From assembly GCF_023149135.1 (NCBI RefSeq), contig NZ_JAIWJX010000002.1, positions 1,488,001-1,552,000 on the forward strand: a DNA stretch of 64,000 nucleotides, read 5' to 3'. The DNA comes from Fictibacillus marinisediminis (lineage in GTDB: Bacteria > Bacillota > Bacilli > Bacillales > Fictibacillaceae). The translations under genes were made by a program, and so were the position numbers. The notes below the pieces were generated by a model, which searched no databases, was not told the DNA's origin, and saw nothing but the letters and a program-made list of their open reading frames with translations. Numbering within the stretch: the first letter of the stretch is position 1; each line of letters begins with the position of its first letter. Of this stretch, positions 50,696-59,063 are shown piece by piece.

Positions 50696-52963
50696 TTGGT
50701 TATAGCAGGCGGAACAGATCATCTTGTTATGAATTGGCTGGATGAAATTCTATTGGGCTTTCCCCAGCTTGATAAAAAGGAAGAGTATACAGAACAGATA
50801 GGCTATTATGCTGATAATGGCAGTTCTCAAACAGAAGCGATGAATATGGCTATTTTGCATGCACTTGAAAGAATTTCAATGCATGAGCCGGATTGGACCT
50901 TCGTCGCAGGAAGAATGCATCTTAAAAAAATCTACTCAGATGCAGTAAAAAACAGGGGGGGCCAGGGAGTTCATGGCTATGGCCAATTCTATGGATTAAT
51001 TCGTACACTGACAGACAAAGGAATCTATGATAATAACTTGTTAAGCAGCTATTCACCAGAAGAAATAGATGAGCTTGAAGCGGTGATTGTCCCTCAAAGG
51101 GATGAGCTTTTTACATATATAGGACTTCGTACATTGGCTGACCGTTATCTTGCCAAATCGCATGATGGCAAAGTGTTTGAATTGCCTCAGGAACGATTTA
51201 TGATCATCGCGATGTCCTTGATGTCCGACGAACCTTCAGGCCGCCGCATGGATCTGATTAAAGAAGCGTACTGGGCAATGTCGAACCTGTATATGACCGT
51301 GGCAACTCCTACACTTGCCAATGCGGGTAAAAGCTATGGCCAGCTGTCAAGCTGCTTCATCGATACGATGGATGACAGCCTTCGAGGAATCTATGATTCT
51401 ACAACAGATGCAGCAACACTTTCGAAAGGCGGAGGAGGGATCTCCGTTTACCTTGGCAAAATCAGAAGCCTTGGTTCAGAGATAAGAGGCTTCAAGGGCA
51501 ATTCATCGGGCATTATTCCATGGGCGAAGCTGTTGAACCAGACAGCGGTCAGTGTCGATCAGCTCGGACAGAGAAAGGGAGCCATCGCCATCTACTACAA
51601 TGTGTTCGGCAAGGATCTTTTTTCTTTTCTTGATGCCAAGCTGAATAATGGTGACGAACGGCAGCGGGTTCATGACCTGTTTTTGGGTCTCTGCATTCCG
51701 GATTTATTTATGGAAAAGGCAGAGTCGAGAGAAGACTGGTATCTGTTTGATCCTTATACGGTAAAAAAAGTAATGGGCTATGAATTGGATGATTTTTTTG
51801 ATGAAGAACCCGGCAAAGGGAGTTTCCGCGATAAATATGATGAGTGCGCGGCCGCAGCCGATCAAGGGCTTTTTGGTGAAAAAGGTTCAGGAGGCTATGA
51901 CGTTGTACCAGCCATTGAAATTTTTAAAAGAATCATGAAAAGCCAGCTGGAAACGGGAGTGCCGTATATGTTTTACCGGGACACGGTTAATCGGGCTAAT
52001 CCTAATAAGCATGCCGGAATGGTTTACTGCAGCAATCTTTGCACGGAAATTGCCCAGAACGGATCAGCGACTACGGTCGAAGAGGAAGTAACACAGGACG
52101 GTAAAATCTTGATCACAAAGATACCTGGAGATTATGTGACTTGCAACTTAAGCTCTATTTCGCTTGCAAAAGCAGTAAAGGATGATGTGCTTGAGAGATT
52201 GATCCCAATCCAAATCCGTATGCTGGATAATGTCATTGATATGAATCAGGAGCGAATAGAAGTGAAACAAGCGGTGCTTACCAATAAGAAGTACAGGGCG
52301 ATCGGATTGGGTACATTCGGGCTGCATCACTTGCTGGCAGTGGAAGGAATACGCTGGGAATCTGAAGAAGCCGTAGCTTATAATGACCGTCTTTATGAAA
52401 AAATCAGCTATTTAAGCATCCGGGCCAGCTATGAACTGGCGAAGGAAAAAGGCGCCTATCCCGCCTTTAAAGGATCTGACTGGGAAACCGGTGTTTATTT
52501 TGAAGACAGGAAGTATGAGTCTGAAGAGTGGACTATATTAAAAGAGCAGGTTCATCAGACAGGCCTGCGGAATGCATGGCTTATGGCGGTTGCTCCGAAT
52601 GCGACGACCAGTTTAATTGCGAACTCCACAGCATCCGTCGATCCTATTTTTAAAAAAGAGTACTCTGAGGAGAAGAAGGATTTTAGGATCCCGGTGACGG
52701 CTCCAGATCTTACACCTCAGACAAGCTGGTATTATAAATCGGCATACGAGCTGGATCAGCATTGGAGCATTAGACAGAACGCCGTCAGACAGAAGCATGT
52801 AGACCAGTCCATCTCGTTTAACTTTTATGTCAAAAATACGATTAAAGCGAAGGAACTTCTCGATCTTCACATGACGGCATGGAAATCAGGTCTCAAAACA
52901 ACGTATTATACGAGGTCTACATCTATTGCAGAATTGGAAGACTGTGAAAGCTGTTCCAGCTAA
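50696..52963 (+). CDS. nrdA: Class I ribonucleotide reductase alpha (large) subunit
   Basis: NrdA reduces ribonucleotides to deoxyribonucleotides with a radical delivered from NrdB. Active-site residues are seen in GQLSSCFIDTMDD, the Cys/Asn/Glu set in VYCSNLCTEI, TCNLSSI and PNATTSLIANSTASVDPIF, with the C-terminal redox pair CESC. No N-terminal ATP-cone is present. SD AGGAGG lies ten bases before TTG 50696 and four before TTG 50690; the former is preferred. Upstream codons of the longest frame lie in the terminator. NrdB follows. Confidence 0.93.
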   Translation: MVIAGGTDHLVMNWLDEILLGFPQLDKKEEYTEQIGYYADNGSSQTEAMNMAILHALERISMHEPDWTFVAGRMHLKKIYSDAVKNRGGQGVHGYGQFYGLIRTLTDKGIYDNNLLSSYSPEEIDELEAVIVPQRDELFTYIGLRTLADRYLAKSHDGKVFELPQERFMIIAMSLMSDEPSGRRMDLIKEAYWAMSNLYMTVATPTLANAGKSYGQLSSCFIDTMDDSLRGIYDSTTDAATLSKGGGGISVYLGKIRSLGSEIRGFKGNSSGIIPWAKLLNQTAVSVDQLGQRKGAIAIYYNVFGKDLFSFLDAKLNNGDERQRVHDLFLGLCIPDLFMEKAESREDWYLFDPYTVKKVMGYELDDFFDEEPGKGSFRDKYDECAAAADQGLFGEKGSGGYDVVPAIEIFKRIMKSQLETGVPYMFYRDTVNRANPNKHAGMVYCSNLCTEIAQNGSATTVEEEVTQDGKILITKIPGDYVTCNLSSISLAKAVKDDVLERLIPIQIRMLDNVIDMNQERIEVKQAVLTNKKYRAIGLGTFGLHHLLAVEGIRWESEEAVAYNDRLYEKISYLSIRASYELAKEKGAYPAFKGSDWETGVYFEDRKYESEEWTILKEQVHQTGLRNAWLMAVAPNATTSLIANSTASVDPIFKKEYSEEKKDFRIPVTAPDLTPQTSWYYKSAYELDQHWSIRQNAVRQKHVDQSISFNFYVKNTIKAKELLDLHMTAWKSGLKTTYYTRSTSIAELEDCESCSS

Positions 52964-52982
52964 TAAGGGAGTTATTTTATTA

Positions 52983-54026
52983 ATGAAAACGAAAACACTG
53001 ACAGAACGGAAACTATATGATGTAGAAGCACCGAATGCTTCTACCGGTCTAATTAACGGACAGAGCTCCAATGTCTTAAATTGGGATGACGTTCGGTACA
53101 GCTGGGCATACCCGCTCTATAAAAACATGCTCGCGAATTTTTGGACTCCCTTTGAGATCAATATGTCTGGCGACGTGAAACAATATCCGAATCTATCAAG
53201 CGAGGAAAAGGATACTTTTAATAAGATCATTGGACTGTTGGCGTTTCTGGACAGCATTCAGACGGATTACTCTTCAAGAGTGGCGGCGTACTTGACCGAT
53301 TCCAGCCTGTCGGCACTAATGACGGTTTTATCCTTTCAGGAGGTTGTGCATAACCAGTCCTATTCGTATGTGTTATCGAGCTTGGTGAACAAGCAAAAAC
53401 AAGATGAGATTTTTGAATACTGGAAGCATGATCCTGTCTTAAGGGAACGGAACGATTTTATTGCAAACGGCTATCTGAAGTTTACAGAAGAGCCATCACC
53501 AAAAACGTTTATGGAATCGATCGTCTATGACATTGTCCTTGAGGGATTAAACTTCTATTCTGGTTTTGCTTTCTTTTATAATCTTGCCCGAAACCAGAAA
53601 ATGGTCGCCTCCAGTACGATGATCAATTATATCAACCGGGATGAGCAGCTGCACGTCAGGCTCTTCTGCCAAATTTTCAAAGAACTGCTGAATGAAGTTC
53701 CGGAATTGAATTCTGAAGAGACGGTCCAGTTTGTTCAGGAAACCTTTAAAAAGGCGGCTGAACTGGAAATACAGTGGGGACGGTACATTATCGGGGACCG
53801 TTTTCCTGGGTTGCGAATGGATGAACTTGAAGCCTATATTAAATTCATGGCCAATAAGCGGGTCAATGAGCTGGGAATACAGCGTCCTTTTGATGGGTTT
53901 AGAGAGAATCCAATGAAATGGATCAAAGCGTATGAAGATATCAATCATGGTAAGAGTGATTTTTTTGAACAGAAGTCAAGACAATATACAAAAGTCTCAG
54001 ATGCCAATGGTTTTGACGATTTGTAA
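52983..54026 (+). CDS. nrdB: Class I ribonucleotide reductase beta (small) subunit
   Basis: NrdB holds the dimetal/tyrosyl-radical cofactor. The 347-residue protein has ligand pattern SFQEVVHNQSYSYVL, where Glu and His bind metal and the Tyr four residues after His is the radical site, a second Glu in VLEGLNFYSGF and Glu/His in NRDEQLHVRLF. The C-terminal tail (SDANGFDDL) should bind NrdA. ATG 52983 follows AAGGGAG; the longer frame opens inside nrdA. It is the second gene of the B12-controlled operon. Confidence 0.93.
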   Translation: MKTKTLTERKLYDVEAPNASTGLINGQSSNVLNWDDVRYSWAYPLYKNMLANFWTPFEINMSGDVKQYPNLSSEEKDTFNKIIGLLAFLDSIQTDYSSRVAAYLTDSSLSALMTVLSFQEVVHNQSYSYVLSSLVNKQKQDEIFEYWKHDPVLRERNDFIANGYLKFTEEPSPKTFMESIVYDIVLEGLNFYSGFAFFYNLARNQKMVASSTMINYINRDEQLHVRLFCQIFKELLNEVPELNSEETVQFVQETFKKAAELEIQWGRYIIGDRFPGLRMDELEAYIKFMANKRVNELGIQRPFDGFRENPMKWIKAYEDINHGKSDFFEQKSRQYTKVSDANGFDDL

Positions 54027-54082
54027 ATTTTAACGCAAATTGTGCTAATGGAATTAAACATGATAATATGATGTTGGAGATG

Positions 54083-54125
54083 AAAACAGCAGCTCCTGCC
54101 GCGATTGCGGCAGGAGTCTGTTTTG
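54083..54125 (+). terminator. Terminator of nrdAB
   Basis: AAAACAG-GCTCCTGCCGC and GCGGCAGGAG-CTGTTTT form a long stem around GATT with a small offset, and a T tract within the arm. Confidence 0.88.
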
Positions 54126-54139
54126 TTGCATAGAAGTAA

Positions 54140-54187
54140 TGTCTAGCTCCAGCGCCCAAGTCCTCGAGGTCGCTTGCGCTTTTCTTA
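54140..54187 (+). repeat. CCAGCGC/TCGCTTGCGC repeat, well-preserved copy
   Basis: It runs TGTCTAGCTCCAGCGCCCAA, then GTCCTCGAGG, then TCGCTTGCGCTTTTCTTA. The right end continues as TAGAAAGGAT, so TTTTCTTATAGAAAGG can fold over the crcB ribosome site. This is the clearest copy in the window. Confidence 0.8.
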
Positions 54188-54204
54188 TAGAAAGGATGAC
54201 GGAT

Positions 54205-54603
54205 ATGCTGCTTTACGTACTTGTGGGACTGGCAGGAATAGCCGGTGCCCTTCTACGGTACGGCCTTGGGCTCGGTATCGCACTTGTTTGGGAAGGGAGC
54301 TATCCGCTGGCGACCTTCTTAACCAACATGGCAGGCTCATTTGCTCTCGGATATCTTACGTTTCGAATCGGCAGAAATCCCAGGATTCACCCCTATTTAA
54401 TGACGGTGCTTGGAACAGGATTGATCGGGTCGTTTACGACATTTTCTACATTTACTGTGGAAAATATTCAGCTTCTTCAGACGGGCCGCACGGCAACAGC
54501 AGTCCTATATATCATCCTAAGTTTACTAGGCGGGCTAACCATGTCATGGCTAGGTTTCCTTCTTGGATCACTGACACGAGGCGGCGAGGAACAGCGAGTA
54601 TGA
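54205..54603 (+). CDS. crcB: Fluoride exporter CrcB/FluC, first subunit
   Basis: FluC channels expel fluoride. The 132-residue protein has four membrane segments, GALLRYGLG near the N-terminus, and the signature TFLTNMAGSFALGYL, and GTGLIGSFTTFSTFTVE with the conserved TTFST. AAAGG lies nine bases before ATG 54205; the upstream ATG 54196 is too close to it. Two adjacent genes suggest a heterodimeric channel, as in B. subtilis. No fluoride riboswitch is seen upstream. Confidence 0.92.
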   Translation: MLLYVLVGLAGIAGALLRYGLGLGIALVWEGSYPLATFLTNMAGSFALGYLTFRIGRNPRIHPYLMTVLGTGLIGSFTTFSTFTVENIQLLQTGRTATAVLYIILSLLGGLTMSWLGFLLGSLTRGGEEQRV

Positions 54604-54956
54604 TGCAAGTGATGCTTGTAGCAGCGGGCGGGTTCTTTGGAGCCATTTTCAGATTTGGCCTTGGACAATTCATAAAAAGGATAACAGACTCCCCTTTTCC
54701 AATCGCTACCTTGTTTGTTAATATTACTGGTTCATTTCTACTCGGTATGCTTACAGGAATGCACGCGGGAGATTCTATCAGACTGTTTTTTGGCATAGGA
54801 TTTATGGGGGCGTTCACTACGTTTTCTACTTTAAAACTGGAGAACATTCAATTCTATAGAAAAAGGCAGTGGAAGTATTTAATTACTTATCTGGCAATCA
54901 GTTATGCGGGAGGACTTCTGGCGGCATTTATCGGTTTTATGATAAACTTCAAATGA
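54600..54956 (+). CDS. crcB: Fluoride exporter CrcB/FluC, second subunit
   Basis: This 118-residue protein has four membrane segments with GGFFGAIFRFGLGQF, LFVNITGSFLLGMLTG and GFMGAFTTFSTLKLEN. The ATG overlaps the stop of the first crcB by four bases, so translation is coupled. The long upstream frame from 54174 belongs to another frame of crcB1. The pair should form a heterodimer. Confidence 0.92.
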   Translation: MMQVMLVAAGGFFGAIFRFGLGQFIKRITDSPFPIATLFVNITGSFLLGMLTGMHAGDSIRLFFGIGFMGAFTTFSTLKLENIQFYRKRQWKYLITYLAISYAGGLLAAFIGFMINFK

Positions 54957-55043
54957 CTTATCGGTTAGCCGGAGGCATCTGGCTGGCCCTAAAAGATGGA
55001 CAAGGTTCAGGGATATAACTTTAATAGAGAGTAGGTATATAAA

Positions 55044-55634
55044 TTGAAAGAAATGATATTATCACTTTTGGAATGGATTGTAGGGCTTGGACATTTAGGC
55101 ATTGCTCTTGGTCTTATGATAGAAGTCATTCCCAGTGAACTTGTTTTATCTTACGCAGGCTATATGATCTCACAAGGACATTTGACCTTTGCAGGCTCTG
55201 TAATTGCCGGAACGATTGGCGGAACCATTGCCCAGCTATTTCTATATTGGATGGGGTATTATGGAGGACGGCCGTTTTTGGAGAAGTACGGTAAATATAT
55301 CCTGATCAGCCACAAACAAATTGATCTTTCAGAAAGTTGGTTTCAAAAATACGGGACTGGCGTGATCTTTTTTGCCCGTTTTATCCCTGTTGTTCGCCAT
55401 GCCATCTCCATTCCAGCGGGTATCGCGAAGATGCGTTTCTCTACATTTACACTGTATACTTTGATAGCCATCATTCCCTGGTCGATCTTGTTTATCTACC
55501 TTGGAACCACGCTGGGCAGTAACTGGGAAGATATTAAAACCATTGCGGCGCCTTATACAAGAGGAATAATGATAGCTGCCATATTGCTGTTGTTTATCGT
55601 TGTTTTGCTCAAAGTGAAAAAAGGAAAAAAATAG
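55044..55634 (+). CDS. DedA-family membrane protein
   Basis: DedA proteins carry the VTT/SNARE-associated domain and include lipid flippases. The 196-residue protein has GLMIEVIPSELVLSYAGYM, GGTIAQLFLYWMGYYGGRPFLEKYGKY, and the conserved FFARFIPVVRHAISIPAGIAKM in the cytoplasmic loop. It starts at TTG with GTAGG upstream; ATG 55053 is the alternative. It stands alone. Confidence 0.88.
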   Translation: MKEMILSLLEWIVGLGHLGIALGLMIEVIPSELVLSYAGYMISQGHLTFAGSVIAGTIGGTIAQLFLYWMGYYGGRPFLEKYGKYILISHKQIDLSESWFQKYGTGVIFFARFIPVVRHAISIPAGIAKMRFSTFTLYTLIAIIPWSILFIYLGTTLGSNWEDIKTIAAPYTRGIMIAAILLLFIVVLLKVKKGKK

Positions 55635-55732
55635 CTTTTAACTTTTGGTATGACAGGAGAAGGCCTCTGAATAGGGGTCTTTTTCTTTTGTCCTGTTCAT
55701 ACACTAAAGAAAAAGAGCAGGCAGGTGAAATC

Positions 55733-55915
55733 ATGGATGAACGTCAGAGAAATAAAAAAATCAATGAACTGCTGCTGAAAATAAATGGGGATCCAGAAAA
55801 AGAAGAAGTCGCTGGATATGTTGCCCGTGCAATGAGAGAATGCGGTTATAGCAATGAAAACATACATCAGGTCATCAAACACGTTTATCGCCAGTTTGAA
55901 CATATCAAATCGTAA
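55733..55915 (+). CDS. Hypothetical protein, 60 residues
   Basis: I do not recognise this small helical, charged protein (MDERQRNKKINELLLKINGD, then VARAMRECGYSNENIHQVI). GCAGGTG lies before ATG 55733, the inner start; a stop and a strong terminator follow. Its C-terminal half could be a small helical bundle or DNA-binding fold, which is only a guess. Confidence 0.6.
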   Translation: MDERQRNKKINELLLKINGDPEKEEVAGYVARAMRECGYSNENIHQVIKHVYRQFEHIKS

Positions 55916-55942
55916 ACACGCGAACAGCCGGCGTGTTTTTTT
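55914..55942 (+). terminator. Rho-independent terminator
   Basis: AACACGC and GCGTGTT pair around an eight- to ten-base loop, followed by TTTTTTG. It ends the 60-residue gene. Confidence 0.88.
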
Positions 55943-56003
55943 GTTACACTCTAATTGGAAGTGCGTTACTCGCAAACCAAAACGAAGGAGAGAGGTGCTA
56001 AAA

Positions 56004-57071
56004 ATGAAGCAATCCATTCTATCACTTTTCGATATTCAATATCCCATCGTACAAGCAGGAATGGCCGGCGGGCCAGCTACTCCTGAGCTGGCTGCGGCTG
56101 TTTCCAATGCCGGAGGATTAGGAACCCTGGGTGCAGGATACATGAAACCTGCAGATCTACAAGCTGCAATCAAAACAATCAGGGAAACATCGGATAAGCC
56201 TTATGCTGTAAATCTTTTCCTCCCTGAAGAATTCATGGAGGACAGAGCGCAGACAGAAAAGATGCAGGCGCTGCTCGCACCTTTCCGCTCTTCACTTGGT
56301 CTGGAAAAGATGACGGGTAAAAAAGAACATCAGTCCATCTTTCAAGAACAGCTTCAATGTGTCCTTGATGCGCAAGTTCCGATCGTGAGTTTTACATTTA
56401 ACGCCCCCTCAGATGAACTTGTGGATCTTTTGAAAGGGCACGGGGTAAGGATTATGGCTACTGCAACATCAGTGGAGGAAGGTCAGAAGCTGGAGGCACT
56501 GGGGATTGACGCCATTTCTGCACAAGGCAGCGAGGCTGGCGGCCACCGGGGAACGTTTATAGGTGAAGCAGAAGATGCATTGATCGGGACGATGGCACTC
56601 ATTCCGCTGCTCACAGATGCGGTTTCTGTGCCAGTTATAGCAGCCGGAGGAATTATGGACGGACGGGGAATCGCTGCCGCTATGGCACTCGGAGCGAGTG
56701 GAGTACAGCTCGGTACGGCATTTTTAGCTTCAGCTGAAAGCGGTGCCCATCCTTTGCATAAAGACGCCGTTCTTCATGCAAAGGAAACGGATCTGCGGCT
56801 GACGAAGGCTTTTTCTGGAAAGATGGCCAGGGGCATCAACAATGATTTTATGAAGCAGATGGCAGCAGTAGAAGATCTCCCGCCATACCCGATTCAGAAT
56901 GCAATGACGTCAGAAATCCGCAAGAAAGCGGCAAGTGAAGGTAAAAGAGAGTGGATGTCATTATGGGCAGGGCAAGGTGCTCCTCTTGCAGAAAGCCGTC
57001 CTGCCCGTGAAATAATGAACCATCTGCTGAAGGAATACAACGAAGTCATAAGCCAGATGAAACCGTTCTGA
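56004..57071 (+). CDS. Nitronate monooxygenase (NPD family)
   Basis: This FMN-dependent enzyme oxidises alkyl nitronates such as propionate 3-nitronate. The 355-residue TIM barrel has PIVQAGMAGGPATPELAAAVS near the start, AVNLFLP, the FMN and catalytic His in GSEAGGHRGTF, and VIAAGGIMDGRGIAAAMALGASGVQ. ATG 56004 follows GAGAGGTG; the longer frame begins inside the preceding gene. It is monocistronic. Confidence 0.92.
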   Translation: MKQSILSLFDIQYPIVQAGMAGGPATPELAAAVSNAGGLGTLGAGYMKPADLQAAIKTIRETSDKPYAVNLFLPEEFMEDRAQTEKMQALLAPFRSSLGLEKMTGKKEHQSIFQEQLQCVLDAQVPIVSFTFNAPSDELVDLLKGHGVRIMATATSVEEGQKLEALGIDAISAQGSEAGGHRGTFIGEAEDALIGTMALIPLLTDAVSVPVIAAGGIMDGRGIAAAMALGASGVQLGTAFLASAESGAHPLHKDAVLHAKETDLRLTKAFSGKMARGINNDFMKQMAAVEDLPPYPIQNAMTSEIRKKAASEGKREWMSLWAGQGAPLAESRPAREIMNHLLKEYNEVISQMKPF

Positions 57072-57078
57072 CAGCAAG

Positions 57079-57120
57079 ACAGCCGCAGCCCATGACCCGG
57101 GCTTGCGGCTGTTATTTTTT
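57079..57120. terminator. Bidirectional terminator
   Basis: ACAGCCGCAGCCC and GGGCTTGCGGCTGT form a long stem with one bulge and a short loop, then TTATTTTTT. It serves the nitronate monooxygenase gene and the convergent DUF948 gene. Confidence 0.9.
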
Positions 57121-57408
57121 AAACTTTCTGAGGAGTTCTGCTGTTGTATTCTTCAATTCTTTAGCAGAATCTCCAACACTTTTAATGCTTTGTTTTTTAT
57201 TATAAATATCATATTTTAAGTACTCTGTTTTCTCGTTCAGAAGAGCAGTCTGATTGGTTACATCGTTCATTTCCGCCTGCATGAGCTGCGTCGTCCGGTT
57301 TAAGCTCTCCATCGTCTGGCGGCTCGATTTCATCAGTTTAACAGCATGGACCCCAAGGAAAACCAATGCAGCAACGACGACAGCAATACTGATATAAATA
57401 ATGGCCAT
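57112..57408 (-). CDS. DUF948 (YtxG-like) membrane-anchored protein
   Basis: This 98-residue protein has one N-terminal membrane segment (AIIYISIAVVVAALVFLG) followed by a long coiled-coil helix (SLNRTTQLMQAEMNDVTNQT). It fits DUF948, as in B. subtilis YtxG, a general-stress protein. ATG 57408 has AAGGAGG upstream; the 19 codons before it are not needed. The ytxH-like gene at 32597 is far away here, unlike in B. subtilis. Confidence 0.82.
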   Translation of the reverse strand: MAIIYISIAVVVAALVFLGVHAVKLMKSSRQTMESLNRTTQLMQAEMNDVTNQTALLNEKTEYLKYDIYNKKQSIKSVGDSAKELKNTTAELLRKFKK

Positions 57409-57491
57409 GTTCTTCCTCCTTATGTTCTCTATAATCAAGTGATACCCAATATTATTATCATACAAACAAAAGCCGCCTGATATTCAATGAA

Positions 57492-58262
57492 TCAGTCGGC
57501 TTCATTCATCGGGCACGTTTTGCAGCATGTGCCTCCATCTGTTCTGTAATATAGGCAGCATGTCTGCCTTTTTTTCATTTCCTGTTTTTCATACTTTCTT
57601 GACGATTTCAGAAAAGGATTGGAGGAGGCTCCGAAATGAAAACCATCCGCTTGCTGTACGATAAAACGATAATCTTCGTCCAGCTGCTTTTTTAGAGGTG
57701 CACGGTGGTTTTCTGATTGCCATGCGTTATAGAGCCAGGCAATATAGATGAGCGCGTTCTCCCAGAGCATGGCTCTTGAAGCTTTCGTATAACGGGCCAG
57801 ATGATCGAGCATGATGGAGATGTTCTGAGCAAAGAGCATTTCTATAACGGAGGAACGCCACTTTTCCCGGTCGCCGGCCATGGAGAGCCCCTCTATGTTT
57901 TGAAGGGAGAAGGAGGGAAGCCAGCTGTGCTTTTCCTGTTCATCGATAATGATCACGTTTTGAATCCTCATATCAAACTGCTTGTTTCTTATCGAGAGCG
58001 CATAAAGAGATGAAGTCAGGCAGCAAAAGACGTACCGTTTAAAAAATAAAGAAGCAGTGACTCTTTCTTCCTGTGAACCTATTTTTTTGCCTGCTTCTTT
58101 TATGAAAGCAAGCATATTCTCTCCTTCAAGTAAGTATTCTGCAGCAAATGCCGCTTTTTCTTTTGAAAAAGAGAACTGAAAGCGGCAGTGGTTCTCGATA
58201 TAGATTCTTTCTGATTCGGACCATCCGATAACATTACGCATATTGAGCTGAACGGGTGCCAT
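57492..58262 (-). CDS. FhuF-like ferric siderophore reductase
   Basis: FhuF-type proteins reduce iron in siderophores inside the cell. The 256-residue protein ends in a cysteine cluster (TCCLYYRTDGGTCCKTCP) that fits the FhuF [2Fe-2S] site. The body has only weak landmarks. The start is taken at ATG 58262 after AAAGGGGCG; the longer frame overlaps fecE-like fully. It overlaps the ATPase gene by 29 bases, which puts it last in the siderophore operon. Confidence 0.85.
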   Translation of the reverse strand: MAPVQLNMRNVIGWSESERIYIENHCRFQFSFSKEKAAFAAEYLLEGENMLAFIKEAGKKIGSQEERVTASLFFKRYVFCCLTSSLYALSIRNKQFDMRIQNVIIIDEQEKHSWLPSFSLQNIEGLSMAGDREKWRSSVIEMLFAQNISIMLDHLARYTKASRAMLWENALIYIAWLYNAWQSENHRAPLKKQLDEDYRFIVQQADGFHFGASSNPFLKSSRKYEKQEMKKRQTCCLYYRTDGGTCCKTCPMNEAD

Positions 58263-59052
58263 GACCAGCTGTTCGCCCCTTTCCGTAGGGAATGCACATT
58301 GGGGTTCCGAACAATGGATCATTGACAATTTTGCACGGCAGTCGGAAAACGTCAGAAACCAGCTTCTCGTCCATAATGTCTTCCGGACGGCCTTGTGCAA
58401 ACACAGTGTTATTCTGAATTGCTACAAGATGGTGGGCATAGCGGCAGGCTAAATTTAAGTCATGCAAAACCATAACGATTGTACGCTGCTCTCTATGGTT
58501 TAGTTCAAAGAGCAGATCGAGAATTTCAATCTGATGTGTCATATCCAAATACGTCGTCGGTTCATCCAGAAGGATGGTTTCAGTCCCTTGAGCAAGCGTC
58601 ATGGCGATCCAGGCACGCTGTCTTTGCCCACCAGAAAGAGAATCAACACTTCTTTCGGCAAATTCGAGCATGTTGGTCGCGTCAAGGGCATGATAAACTG
58701 CCTCTTCGTCTTGTGTTGACCACTGTTTTAGCCAGGACTGGTAAGGGAATCTGCCTTGCTTGACAAGCTGCAGCACAGTCAATCCTTCGGGTGCTACAGG
58801 ACCTTGAGGCAATATGGCGAGCTCTTTGGCTACTTCTTTAGTTGACCGTTTGGCAATGTCTTTACCGTTTAATAGAATGGACCCTTTTTCAGGTGATAGG
58901 AGACGGGCCATTGACCGGAGAAGAGTAGACTTTCCACAGCCGTTACTGCCGATCAATACGGTGATTTCCCCTTTGGGTATGGCTATTTTTAAATCTTTTA
59001 TCACAGGATTTTTTCCATAAGACAATGTCAGTGATTCTGTTTTGATAGACAT
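58234..59052 (-). CDS. Iron-siderophore ABC transporter ATP-binding protein
   Basis: This 272-residue FecE/FhuC-type ATPase has Walker A GSNGCGKSTLLRSMA, Q-loop ILPQGPVAPEGLTV, signature LSGGQRQRAWIAMTLAQ, Walker B TILLDEPTTYLD and VMVLHDLNLACRYA. AAGGAGC lies upstream of the ATG. It energises the two permease subunits encoded before it. In B. subtilis a shared ATPase (YusV) serves such systems, but here it is in the operon. Confidence 0.93.
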   Translation of the reverse strand: MSIKTESLTLSYGKNPVIKDLKIAIPKGEITVLIGSNGCGKSTLLRSMARLLSPEKGSILLNGKDIAKRSTKEVAKELAILPQGPVAPEGLTVLQLVKQGRFPYQSWLKQWSTQDEEAVYHALDATNMLEFAERSVDSLSGGQRQRAWIAMTLAQGTETILLDEPTTYLDMTHQIEILDLLFELNHREQRTIVMVLHDLNLACRYAHHLVAIQNNTVFAQGRPEDIMDEKLVSDVFRLPCKIVNDPLFGTPMCIPYGKGRTAGHGTRSAQYA

Positions 59053-59063
59053 GAAATCGCTCC

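Noticed and set aside
54026..54204. Fluoride riboswitch upstream of crcB
   Set aside because: No GGCGATGG-type aptamer core is seen; the stretch is explained by a terminator and a repeat copy.
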